Source of the DNA: Artemisia argyi
Taxonomy: Eukaryota > Streptophyta > Magnoliopsida > Asterales > Asteraceae
DNA length: 64,000 nucleotides
Assembly (NCBI GenBank): GCA_030686995.1
Contig: CM060704.1
Location: forward strand, 113,892,042 to 113,956,041
Reading direction: 5' to 3'
Positions within the stretch are counted from its first letter, which is position 1, and each line of letters begins with the position of its first letter. Under the pieces are notes generated by a model that did not search any database, was not told where the DNA came from, and was given only the letters and a program-made list of their open reading frames with translations. Shown here piece after piece: positions 33,754 through 44,037 of the stretch. Made by a program: the position numbers and the translations under genes.

Positions 33754-33758
33754 AAAGT
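33754..33758. other. Target-site duplication of element B, right copy
   Basis: AAAGT, matching 2934-2938. Confidence 0.9.
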
Positions 33759-34396
33759 GATTAACCACACTTAGGACTTAATCTATTTGTTTGTTTATTT
33801 ATTTTTTACACCAATTTGTATCCTAAATGCTATACATACCCAACCATATTGTTGTATTCATTGTTAGCTTTCGAGCATTCGGATATGATGATGGCCAAGT
33901 GAGAATGTTAAATGTATGAATAAGGTAGTGACCATCCGAGTATTAGATTAATTGACTAACGCGCTAGCGATCTTGTGTATGACTTGGTGACCATCCATTA
34001 TGCAAATAACGTGCGAACGATCCAATAAGCATACTAGTGACCATCCGTTAGTTGAAGCGTCGAGGACTCGCGCCAGGGATCTACTAAGTTTATGCAGGAG
34101 ATGTTTGAACGAAGCTAGGTTTAACCCTTAAGCCTCAAAAACACTTTTTACCACTTTAGACTTGTCACTCCTTAGCTTTAGTGGGGGAGATGTATATCCT
34201 TGCCAAGCATATGATAGAATATTCATCATAACTAAACAATTAAACGATTAGATCGGTTTGAATTGTATATTTTAATTTTGTTTCTAACTCGTTAAGTATT
34301 TTGTTTTGCAATTATGATAAGACGAATAATTGCTTAATTATAAAAATACAGCCTAATATCTTTTAGGATACATTTTCATAAATATCAATCTAAAGG
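33759..34396 (+). other. Noncoding 3' internal region of element C, right part
   Basis: This continues 2933 after the B insertion. It has no gene. GTGACCATCC occurs three times (about 33928, 33990, 34031) in a diverged repeat spaced about 40-60 bp. Confidence 0.6.
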
Positions 34397-34416
34397 TTTA
34401 CTTGGGGACAAGTAAA
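34397..34416 (+). other. RGGA-loop hairpin H2 of element C
   Basis: TTTACTTG, loop GGGA, CAAGTAAA: a perfect 8-bp stem followed by the purine tract AAGTGGGGGGA (34421-34431). B and D have TTTGCTTG/CAAGCAAA, a compensated A-T to G-C change. Confidence 0.75.
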
Positions 34417-34649
34417 GTTCAAGTGGGGGGATATTTGATGACATAAAATAAGTACATTATATTGTCTTCAATTGTCCTATATAATTGACTTGTTTTATTA
34501 TATTTTATATGAGAATCGATGCTTAATAGTTTACTTTAGTAATTCTCAGGTAAAAACAAGCAATTGGTGAAACTTGGCGATTTTGGACGAAATATGGAGC
34601 AAAATGATCAAGATGGAAAAGTCTACTGAAATCCAGAAGATACACCGCA

Positions 34650-34997
34650 TCATTCTAGACAGATGCGCCATACTATCATACTTAGATGAACTCGAAGACC
34701 ATTGCCTGACTTTGAAGCATGCGTCGAATCAGATTATATCATGCGCCGCGTATGAAACTTTGGTCAACGAATAAGAAACTTGTTCTACTCTAGATACGCC
34801 GCATCACATTATCAACATACGCCGTATCTATATCAAGACTTCACCGAATATGATTCAAGATACTGAAAGACATGCGCCACATAAAAATTTAAGTTACGCC
34901 TCATCTGAAGACGGTGTATGCATATTCCAGAATTTATTAATCTTGGACTCCACGCGAAGTTAAGTAGATGCGCCGCATCTACTTATTCAATGCGCCT
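34650..34997 (+). promoter_or_regulatory. GATGCG-type palindrome array upstream of the C promoter
   Basis: About nine copies of GATGCGCCGCATC or one- to two-base variants lie in 350 bp ending about 20 bp before the TATA box; the copy at 34970-34982 is perfect. It has the same layout relative to TATA as the TGACGGCGTCA array of B and D. Confidence 0.6.
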
Positions 34998-35017
34998 CAT
35001 CGAGCCCTCAGACAGAA

Positions 35018-35029
35018 CTTATAAATACC
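35018..35029 (+). promoter_or_regulatory. TATA box of element C 3' LTR
   Basis: CTTATAAATACC lies directly after the palindrome array. Confidence 0.65.
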
Positions 35030-35216
35030 CCAAGAGTCAGACGAATTTGAGAGAGACAGAAACCCTAAGGAGACGAATTCAGACGACAGTGCAACACAAG
35101 ACACACCCCATAAGAAGATCTTAGAGCAGTAAGAAGGTCCTGCCTGTATTTAATTCATTAAGTAGTTTTGTTTTATCTGTAATAGTAAGCTTTAATTCAT
35201 CAGGATTGATGGCAGA

Positions 35217-36163
35217 TTCTCTGAAGCAGCCAACCAAGGGGGATGGCAAATGCCGGTTTGGTATTGGATGTTTCAACATATGCTAGATGGTTCAGCCAGG
35301 GGATGGTTTGATCGCTTACCTAGCGGTAGCATTGACAGTTGGGAAGCCCATCGAGAACAATTTATAACAAGATTTGCCCTCTGGAGGAAGTGCAACAAGG
35401 ACCCAATCGAAATCACCAAGATCATTCGGCAAGCAAATGAAACTCTGCCAGCCTTCAAGGAGAGGTGGATGGATGAAGCTAGCCATATATCCGGAGTACC
35501 AGAAATCATGCAAATCTCATCCTTTATCAATGGCAGCAAGTGCCCAGAATTGGCTAAGCATGTCTCTGATTGGATGCCTCAGATAGTTACGGAGATGATG
35601 ATAAGGGTAGATGACTTTGTCCGCTCAGAAGAGGCGTACCATACTACTGAACTTCCTAGAGGAGAAAAGATAGATATGTACCGAAGGGGATATCAGCACG
35701 GCCAGTACACTGATAAACCGTTCAGGACAAACTTTGGAGGGGATCGTGGTCGGAGTGACTACAAGAATGATTATAGATCTCGTCGAAATGACCAACAATA
35801 CCCTTATGTTCCAGCAAGAAATGACAATCCTTACCGAATGGATTATCGTCGTAATGACAATCATAGGAATGACAAAGGCCAACCGAATTGAGCTCCTTGA
35901 CCAAAGCCCCAAAAGAAATTTTGGCTACTGAGCTCCAACTGAAGTTACCACAACCGGCCCCGTTAAGAGGAGCACCTCGGAGGGAAAACCTAGATAAGTA
36001 CTATGATTATCATGGGGAAAAAGGGCATCGCATAAATGACTGCCACCACTTTAAGGACCAGCTGAAGGCGGAACTCAAAACAGTAAAGTTGGATCATCTC
36101 ATCAAAGGCGTTCGACAGAGGGGAAGAACACCTCCGAGGGGAAACAATTATGCAGGTAAATGA
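35217..36163 (+). pseudogene. Gag of element E, truncated and frameshifted
   Basis: Reading begins inside Gag at about 35217 (EAANQGGWQMPVW) with no start codon; the first ATG at 35250 is internal. The conserved Gag domain covers roughly 35250-35640 (ARGWFDRLPSGSIDSW, then SGVPEIMQISSFINGSKCPELAKHV). A basic Arg/Asn-rich stretch follows. A stop at 35889 and a frame change lead into 35888-36163, which carries TKAPKEILATE and a knuckle-like YYDYHGEKGHRINDCHHF (C replaced by Y at its first position) and ends at TGA 36161. The RNA-binding and particle-forming protein is therefore broken twice and lacks its N-terminal half. Confidence 0.82.
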
Positions 36164-36291
36164 AAGGTCATCAACAGGATTCGGAATCATGATGTCGATC
36201 GGAAACGAAAAAACCGAGAGGCAGAAGAGGATTAGATGAACGCTCCCATCGCTTTCCCCCAGTCATACTGGGAGAAGTTTCTGATGAACCG

Positions 36292-36678
36292 ATGTTCATT
36301 GAAGCCGAAATAGAAGGCTATACAGTACGTAGAGTGTACGTAGATCCTGGAGCCTTAGTCGAGATGACGTACGAGTATTGTTTCGAAAATTTATGCCCCA
36401 CAATCAAATCCAGGCTGAAAGAAACCAACACACCTTTAGTCAGGCCGTTGGGAAAAATAGATCTGGATGTATGTTTCGGAAGTGAAGGACTGATTCGCTG
36501 GACTACCATGAAGTTCACGGTAGTAAGATCACCATCTCCCTATAACATCATATTGGGTCAATATGTTATAAAGAAGCTTAGGGCAATACCATCCACAATA
36601 CACTCCATGATGAAATTCCCAACCCCCCGAGGGATAGCCACATTAGTTACCTGGTCAGTCATAATTTCTGAATGTTGA
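36292..36678 (+). pseudogene. Protease domain of element E
   Basis: The frame gives EIEGYTVRRVYVDPGALVEMTYEYCF, a Tat-type aspartic protease with D-P-G at the catalytic site, followed by SPSPYNIILGQYVIKKL and the IPSTIHSMMKFPT segment typical of the lineage. It lies in one frame with coding sequence from about 36245, so it was part of a Gag-protease polyprotein. Protease-to-RT linker sequence continues in another frame at 36672-36953 (NPAYPYQLVTIGG, FAWEPADMTG) and ends at a TAG. Confidence 0.8.
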
Positions 36679-38740
36679 AGGTTGGAAGAAAAGCAGTTGC
36701 TACAGAAGGATGCCAATCCACAGAAGGCCGAGACGACAAGTTCTCCGGAAAAAGGATCGGACCAGAAGAAATCTTAGTCAACCCGGCATACCCATATCAG
36801 TTAGTTACCATCGGAGGAAACTTCTTCGATGAATGCAGGAGACAGTTAATAGTCTTACTCAAAGACAATAAATATGTGTTCGCATGGGAACCAGCAGACA
36901 TGACTGGGGTGCTGAGACGAATAACAGAACATCAACTCAACATTAACGTTTAGGACAAACCGGTGGCTCAGAAGAAGCGAACTTTCTCGGCGGAAAAGAA
37001 TCAAGCAATAGCCAATGAGGTAGACGAATGGCTAAAAGCCGGAATTATACGGCCAGTACAGTATCCAACGCTGATATCAAACCTGATGCTAGTAAAAAAG
37101 TCGGACGATAGCTGAAGGATGTGCATCGATTTCAAAAACCTCAACTCATCCTGCCGGAAAGACTACTACCCACTACATGATATTGATTGGAAAATTAAAT
37201 TGGTCATGGGATTCCAGTTTAAATGTTTTCTAGATGCATACAAGGGGTATCACCAGATATAGATGGCCAAGGAAGATGAACAGAAAACGACATTCTACAC
37301 CGAACATGGAACTTACTGTTATACCAAAATGCCATTCGGATTGAAAAATGCCGGAACTACGTATCAAAGGCTGGTAGATTCAGCATTTCGGACATAGATT
37401 AGGCGAAACCTGGAGGCATACATGGACGATAAGCCGAACAAAAAAAGATATGTTGGTCAATATTACTGAAACTTTTGACAATCTTAGAAAGATAAACATG
37501 AAACTAAATTCAAGAAGTGTTCGCTCGGTGTCGAAGAAAGAAAGTTCCTCGGATACATGGTAACATCGGAAGGCATCAAAGCTAATCCGAAGAAAACAAG
37601 AGCCATAGCAGAAATGCAGTCTCCAAAGACACTCAAAGAAATCTAGAGTATAAGTGGGAAGTTAGCAGCCTTAAACAGGTTCCTATCCTGATTGGCAGAG
37701 AAGTCACTCCCATTCTTTGACACTCTAAAGAACATCACCAATGAAAACAAGGATGAATATAGATGGATAGAAAAAAAGCAGAAGCCGCCTTCCACGAAAT
37801 GAAATGGATGATCCTTGGGCTTCCTTGCTTAACAACTCCCAAACCAAAAGAGGACCTATATGTATATCTGGCAGCGGCAAAAGATGCCATGAGTGTTGTG
37901 TTGTTGGTAGAAAGAGAAGGAAAACAAGTTCCGGTAAACTATGTAAGCCGAATGTTACAAGAAGCTGAACGGAACTATGCACCGATGGAAAAGCTAGCCC
38001 TCGCACTACTACACTTGTCAAGGAGACTAAGAAGGTACTTTGAAGCATACCCCATCAAAGTAATCACCGATCAACCCATCAAGCAGGTATTGAACAAGCC
38101 CGAAGTGTCAGGAAAGTTAGCAAAGTATGCGGTGGAGCTAGGAGCATACAATATCACCTATATCTCTCTGACCGCAGTTAAGGGCCAAGTCCTTGCAGAC
38201 TTCATAATTGAAATTCCGATGGACCCGACCGGACGAAGCTCAAGGACAGTGGGGGATGTGATATGCAATGTTTCTGATAGGGAAGAATGGATATTGTACA
38301 TCGACGGTGCATCCAATAAGACAGGTGCAGGAGCAGGCCTAGTCCTCATTAGTCCAGAAAAAACACAATACACTTACTCCCTTCGGCTAAACTTCGAGAG
38401 TACCAACAACGAGGCAGAATATGAAGCACTCTTGGCAGGATTAATAATAGCTAGAAAAATGAAAGTCTGGTCGATAGAAATCCGAGTTGATTCAAATTTG
38501 GTGGCAAGTCAGATAAATGGGGAGTTCACAACACACAACGAAAGCATGATGCAATACTTAGCCAAAGCCAAGGAATACATCGCAAGCTTCAAATAGTTCA
38601 AGATACACAATATTCCGAGAGCATAAAATCAAAAAGCTGACATATTAAGTAAATTGGCATCAGTAGCATTTGACCACCTCATAAAAGAGATCTTAGTGGA
38701 AGTCCTACAAAGACCATCAACCGAGGAAGAAGTCATCAAC
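36672..38740 (+). pseudogene. RT and two RNase H domains of element E, many stops
   Basis: RT segments are recognisable though interrupted: RMCIDFKNLN (after TGA 37113), FKCFLDAYKGYHQI (then TAG 37260), MPFGLKNAGTTYQRLVDSAF (then TAG 37395) and AYMDD at about 37420, after which a small deletion and frame changes occur to about 37520. Coding resumes with KFLGYMVTSEGIKANPKKT. The connection/RNase H region is open from 37763 to 38596 (PVNYVSRMLQEAERNYAPMEKLALAL, VITDQPIKQVL). The second, archaeal-type RNase H lies at about 38285-38640 (ILYIDGASNKTGAGAGLVL, NNEAEYEALLAGL), a Tat-lineage hallmark. Stops at 38594 and 38624 fall on expected Gln codons. Confidence 0.85.
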
Positions 38741-39810
38741 ACAATTGTAGAAGAAGAAGAGGAAAATCAAATGACTCCAATTGTTCGGTGTCTGCAAGAA
38801 GGTATCTGGCCGGAGGACCAAAACAAAGCACGAGCACTCCGAATGAAGATAAACCATTATATAATGGAAAACGAAGTGCTATTTAAAAAGTCATACCTAG
38901 GCCCAATGCTAAGGTGTGTCAGACCACTCCAGGCTAACTATGTCATCCGGAAAGTACATGAAGGGCATGTGGAATGCACTCTGGCCCAAGATCCGTGGTG
39001 GCAAAGCTAATAACGTAGGGTTACTATTGGCCAACCATGCACCGAGATTCCAGAGAAGAAATTCAAAAATGTGATTCTTGTCAAATTCATACACCGGTAC
39101 CGATGCTTCCAAAAACTCAACTAACCTCAATCATGGCCACTTGGCCCTTCTATCAATGGGGAATGGACGTCATAGGTCCATTACCCGAAGCTCCGGGCAA
39201 GGTGAAATTCGTTATTGTGGCCATAGATTATTTCACAAAATGGATGGAAGCAAAACCACTAGCAAAAACCACTAGAAAGGAGTTCAAAAAATTCACGTGG
39301 GAAAATATTGTATGTAGATTCGGGCTACCACATGTGATTGTCACAGATAACAGAAGTTACTTCATATACGACCCTTTCAAGAGCTGGTGTGAAAGATTGA
39401 ATATCATCCATATAAACACAGCTGTAGCACACCTACATGCTAACGGGCTAGTAGAATGAGCCAACAAGAGTTTAATGAAGGGATTAAAATCAAAGTTGGG
39501 AAGAGAAAGGGCCGGATGGGTAGATGAATTGCCGAACGTCCTTTGGGCTCACCAAACCTCATTGAAAATAAGCAACGGTGAAACGCCATTCAGCTTGACA
39601 TATAGGAGTGAAACAGTCATCCTAGCCGAAATTGGAATGCCGACATTCCGGACAATGATGGGGAAAGAAAAAGACAATAATGAAGGAATCGAGCTGAACT
39701 TGGATTACTGCAAGAAAGGAGGGAAATGGCTGCAATCCGAGAAGCAAAGTACAAAAAGAAAGTCGAACAATACTACAACCGGAGAGTTTTCCCCACAGTC
39801 TTTTTAGTCG
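38741..39810 (+). pseudogene. Integrase of element E
   Basis: Three open pieces separated by frameshifts and a stop give the integrase: a zinc-finger region (38880-39100, ending CDSCQIHTPVP), the core with D in GMDVIGPLP (about 39163) and D in VTDNRSYF (about 39344), and E in NGLVE (about 39455), directly followed by TGA at 39457 on an Arg position. The C-terminal part (LGRERAGWVDELPNVLWAHQTSLK) is open to 39807. The catalytic triad itself survives, but the protein could not be made. Confidence 0.82.
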
Positions 39811-40174
39811 GTGATTTTTTATATCGAAGAAATGAAGCTAGCAAAGTCGAGGCCTAACTGGGAAGGGCCATACCGAGTGATGGAAGCATATTAGAATGGC
39901 TCATACAAACTACAAACTATAGATGAGAGGGAAGTGCCATGCACTTGGCATGCCATGAACCTTAGAAAGTAATTCTTGTAAGAAATTTGTGCATGAAAGG
40001 TAAGCTAGAAGAATGTAATAGCAAAATGACAATGATTATGGATGAATGACAAAGTATAGCTATCCCTTTGATTGATGGAAGCAATTTTCACCATTGATGT
40101 ATTATGAACATAAGTGTAGCATGATCCCTCCGAAAGGCTCACAACCTTAGGAGATCAGTGATCAATGTTCAAAG
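39811..40174 (+). other. End of E pol and spacer before the minisatellite
   Basis: Traces of the integrase C terminus continue to about 39970 (an NWEGPYRVM-like piece, then a TWHAMNLRK-like end). No further gene is seen. Confidence 0.5.
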
Positions 40175-40627
40175 ATGGTTCATACCCAAAATGTGGTTGC
40201 CATAACATCAAAAGGCGCAAGTCGCCCCAGCATGGTTTATACCTTAAACTTGGTTGCCATAGAAAAAAAATACCAAAAGGCGCAAGTCACCCAGCATGGT
40301 TCATACCTTAAACTTGGTTGCCATAGTCGGAAATACCGAAAGGCGCAAGTTGCCATGGCATGGTTCATACGTTTAAGAAGGGTTGCCATAGTCGGAAATA
40401 CCGAAAGGTGCAAGTCGCCCCGACATGGTTCATACCTTAAACTTTGTTGCCATAGTTGGACATACCGAAAGGCGCAAGTCGCCCCGACATGGTTCATACC
40501 TTAAACTTGGTTGCCATAGTCGAAAATACTGAAAGGCGCAAGTCACCCCGGCATGGTTCATACCTTTAAACTTGGTTGCCATAGTCGAAAGTACCGAAAG
40601 GCGTAAGTCGCCCCGGCACGGTTCACA
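40175..40627 (+). repeat. Minisatellite, seven 64-bp units, in element E
   Basis: Seven head-to-tail units begin ATGGTTCATACC and contain TTGCCATAGTCGGAAATACC and GGCGCAAGTCGCCCCGGC; an eighth partial unit (ACGGTTCACA) ends the array. Units are roughly 85-95% alike by eye. Each includes the small inverted repeat GGCG-CAAGT-CGCC. The array sits between pol and the 3' end of the antisense gene. Long ORFs across it on both strands are by-products of the repeat. Confidence 0.92.
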
Positions 40628-40949
40628 TAAAGTAGAACTATCATAATTGAAATAACACAAGAATACCAAAGAAAAACAAAACTATGGTTACAAGAGATAT
40701 GACCAATCACAAGTTATTACTTATATATCATAACTACAAAATAAGCATTACGAATGATACACCAGACAAGTTATAAAAAGAAAAAAAAATATGCATAAGT
40801 TCTTCACACAGCAAAACAGCCTTACATCCATAAAATGTCCCAAATGACCTATAGGGCCTCACATCATCATAAAATATCACTATTAAAAGATTGGGTTAAA
40901 AAAGCTTCACTAAGAAATCTGAGCTACCACATCATCTTTAGTTGAAATG
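40628..40949. other. Spacer between minisatellite and antisense gene of E
   Basis: AT-rich; nothing recognised. Confidence 0.5.
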
Positions 40950-43640
40950 GAGATAGCCAGTTTGTCGACATTAACCCCAATGACATTTGCTGAAGGAAGA
41001 ATCAAAGAATTAGACGGTTTCTCAGAGTTAGCTCCTTCGCTGTCGGGCCCTCCAACTTCAGAAATGTCAGCCGTAGTATCCACCCCTGAACCTTCACACC
41101 AGCACTAATGGGCACCTTGGTAGACTCAGCTACTGTACGAGGGTTAGGGTGAATGGCGAACAATTTAGAGAGGGGTAGATAGTAAGCCATTTAGACCTTC
41201 TCAATATATGGATATTTAGTAAGGAACAGCTAATCATAGAGTCCACGATACTGGGCATTAGCATCCAGGTCCAGGTCTTCAACTTCCTCTAGGAGTTTAC
41301 CCAAATCTTCTTCAGAACGTTCCAAACTAACTCCTCCAAGCCATCCGACCATCAACGAAAAACTGAGGGAACAAATAAGCTCATCTTATACTTATGGCTA
41401 GCTAAAAGTCTCTCAACCACTGTTGGTATCAGCTCTCGAATTACTTGAAACTTCTCCATCTCAATCTGACCAAGCTTAATAGCCAAACTTTCCCTCTCGA
41501 CCCTGAGACCCTTGTTCTCCTCTTCCTCAGAACACAAAGCAGTTTTTACCTTGCTCAGACTCTCTTCCAAAAGCTTGATCTGATTGGCTTGCTTGGCAGA
41601 CACGGACCTCCACTCTTCCTTCTCATGCTCAAGCTCAGCAATCATATCGGTCAACCCAGACTCTCGGCCAGCACAAGATGAATGCTCCTCACGCAATCTC
41701 TTCAGCTCTTCCAGTTCCCTGGCGGCATATTCGGAATACTCAACCTTCAAATCCTTTAACTCTCCTGCCAATGCACTAAAACGGTGGAAATTTCCTTCAC
41801 ACTACTTTCACAACCTTGATGCGCAAGAGTAAGTTCACGATACTCTTTCCCAAGAACCTTAAACCGGAGTAACAAGTCCGATTGAGCAACCGTACTCTTA
41901 CCCAGCAGCATCCAAACCCTCTTGCAACCACTTTCATCATCCAACGTCTCCAGATACTGCTCTTTATGAGGAGTGGGTAGATGCATCATCAACTCTAGAC
42001 ATACGAAAAACTAATTCATACGGTCACTCTTCTTCACAGATCATGCCGGTACAAAACAATCACTTGAAGCAGTGTTATCCTCTCCCAAAGCCTTCTTACC
42101 CTTGTCATGACCCGAACTAGTAGGTGGAGAGTCCCCTACAAAACCAATAGAAAAAAATGGCATCAGACGATAATAACCAAAAATCTTACTGTCCAAAAGA
42201 AAAAGTAACAACCACGCACCGAAAAACCCTTCGTTAGCATAAGAGAAAGACTTAGCATCATTACTTGCTCCATCTTCATCGTTTGGTAGACCTGCCAAGA
42301 TGTTCGGAATAAGAGACCGAATAGCCTCAGGTGTATAGATATGATCAGATGAATCCAAGTTCACCACCAGAGGAGATTCCTTCACCATGGACTTCTTAGG
42401 TGGGCATTTAGAACCACTCATTCCAGATGGACATTTGCTAGGAGGTTTGGCCTAACAAGAACCCCCAGAATCCCCTTCCTTTGCAATCAGCTTAGAGGCC
42501 GCACGGGCTAGGGCTTGCTCCCTCTTTCTTTCCTTAGCCGCTAGCACTTTCTCATCGGCCATTTCCACCTTTTTCATCTCCTCGTTTTTGTAAGGAACTG
42601 CAGCATTCGTATCAAGCGGCCGGGTAACATGCAGCTCATACTTTTGACCCTCACAATACTTGTCACCCTTCTCCATAGAAGCACCATTTCGTAGCTTGGG
42701 GAAATCAAATAATCGGACAATGTGAGCATTGCGAATAGACAAATCAATAGTAATAATTCCACAGTAATAAACAAGCACGCATGTAAGTAGAAAGCTGTTA
42801 GTAACTAAAGGCTATACCCTTCCCCTTGGCAGTTCAGAGGTCAGCCCGAAATCCGGGATACTTCCAATGAGATGTTAGTCCTACTGCATACAAAAAACCA
42901 AGAGGAATCTTGATAAGGTCTATCACGTGCTCTTGTAACCAAAGAGCATCAATCTCCTTAAATTCACCCGAAGGAAATGGATCAGAAATATCTGACTCAT
43001 GGTGCCTCGATTAAAAAGTAATCATGCTTCCATCCCTTCAACCCAGATAAAACCTCTTTGAAACAAACTCGCTTGTCCTTACCTACGCGCTTCTCGAACG
43101 AGAACCAATGACCTGATTTGCTCAACTTGTAAAAAGCACGAAAGAGTGGAGCAGTGGGGGTAATATGCAAGTTGCGACTGTACACCTCAAACGGGGTGGC
43201 TCGATGTAGACCCAACGAAACTAATTGAGAGATATGTACCCTGAAGTGTCTAATTACATCCAACAAAAATGTCGAAAAAGGCACACTAAGACCCTCTCCC
43301 CTCCAAAAAGTATTGCAAGTATAAACCTATGGCGTTATCTATCTCTCGATGGTAGCCTAGGATTCAAATTCCGAGGTATTCCAAATTCACCTATCATCTA
43401 TTCCAAACCTTTGTCATCCATTAAGGAAGTATATTTCTGAATATCAAATTTGGGTTTCACATCCTCGATTACAAGAGCATCATCATCATTATCCGAATGA
43501 TGCGAACCCAAATGATGCGAATCCAAAGGATGGGAAGTCGATATAAGCGAAGCCGAGAGGAGAAGAATATACCCAAACAACAAGGGATTAAACAAAAATG
43601 AAAAGCACAAGAAGCCGAAGCGTACCTGACTGAGGGGGAT
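40950..43640 (-). pseudogene. Antisense gene of element E (PF04195-type 'putative gypsy type transposon' protein)
   Basis: On the minus strand, opposite to pol. Its 5' part (43284-42997) gives the domain often called putative gypsy-type transposase (HFRVHISQLVSLGLHRATPFE, LFRAFYKLSKSGHWFSFEKR, LKGWKHDYFLIEAP). A frame change leads on to PHESDISDPFPSG...FLYAVGLTSHW. Later exons give an acidic/basic linker (42778-42221), a predicted intron at 42136-42219 (GTGCGT...TTTTGTAG), then a long coiled coil rich in Glu/Lys/Leu (41990-41400) ending ELIPTVVERLLASHKYKMSL, the usual C-terminal signature, and a tail to about 40950. Stops and frameshifts are present. Tat-lineage elements are known to carry such an ORF; its role is unknown. 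Coding upstream of 43284 (43610-43398) is uncertain. Confidence 0.75.
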
Positions 43641-44019
43641 AGTATTTAGTGTGTTCGAAAAAATGAGTGCTAAACCGTGAGGATAAATGAAGGTTAAAGC
43701 TGATCAATAGTAGGTGTGAAATTACGGTGGTAAAAAATGAAGTCAAAGGTGCTATTTATAGGCAAAAAGTGGAGGAGTCACGGTGTGTCAGATGTTGACA
43801 TGGCATCTTCTACATTGCGTGATGAAAAAAGGCCCACGCGTATCCAAATCCTACGAACACGATAAAACGTCATCGATCCTTAAACATAGCATCATTATGA
43901 TTTTTGGCACCTTGTACATAAAACCTGGCATAAAAAACCTAATTGTCAGAAACTCCGAAAAAATGGATCAAACATCACTAAGAAGTCTCATACCATTGGT
44001 ATAACCAATACTATGATAC
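43641..44019. other. Spacer between antisense gene and 3' LTR of E
   Basis: This spacer likely contains the promoter of the antisense gene on the minus strand: a TATA-like run (TATAAATAGC on the minus strand near 43752-43761) lies about 110 bp upstream of the first exon region. Otherwise nothing is recognised. Confidence 0.4.
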
Positions 44020-44036
44020 GGGGGGGGGGGGGGGGG
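44020..44036 (+). other. G17 tract, polypurine tract of element E
   Basis: Seventeen uninterrupted G residues and one A directly precede the LTR start TGTTGGTGTAGG. Confidence 0.8.
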
Positions 44037-44037
44037 A

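Larger units (their letters stand above)
34436..35210 (+). repeat. 3' LTR of element C, truncated at its right end
   Basis: The LTR starts TGATGACATAAAATAAG after a purine tract. It carries GATGCGCCGCATC-type motifs between about 34650 and 34995 and a TATA box at 35018. It runs into element E gag near 35205-35215 without a recognisable LTR end (...CA) or TSD, so both C and E seem to have lost sequence at the joint. Short ORFs at 34574 and 34918 merely read through the motif array. Confidence 0.75.

Noticed and set aside
40175..40504. 109-codon ORF and minus-strand ORFs over the minisatellite
   Set aside because: The 64-bp unit is not a multiple of three, so all frames cycle; no protein family fits.
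40175..40627. Possible CRISPR-like array
   Set aside because: Units are contiguous without unique spacers, and the genome is a plant.
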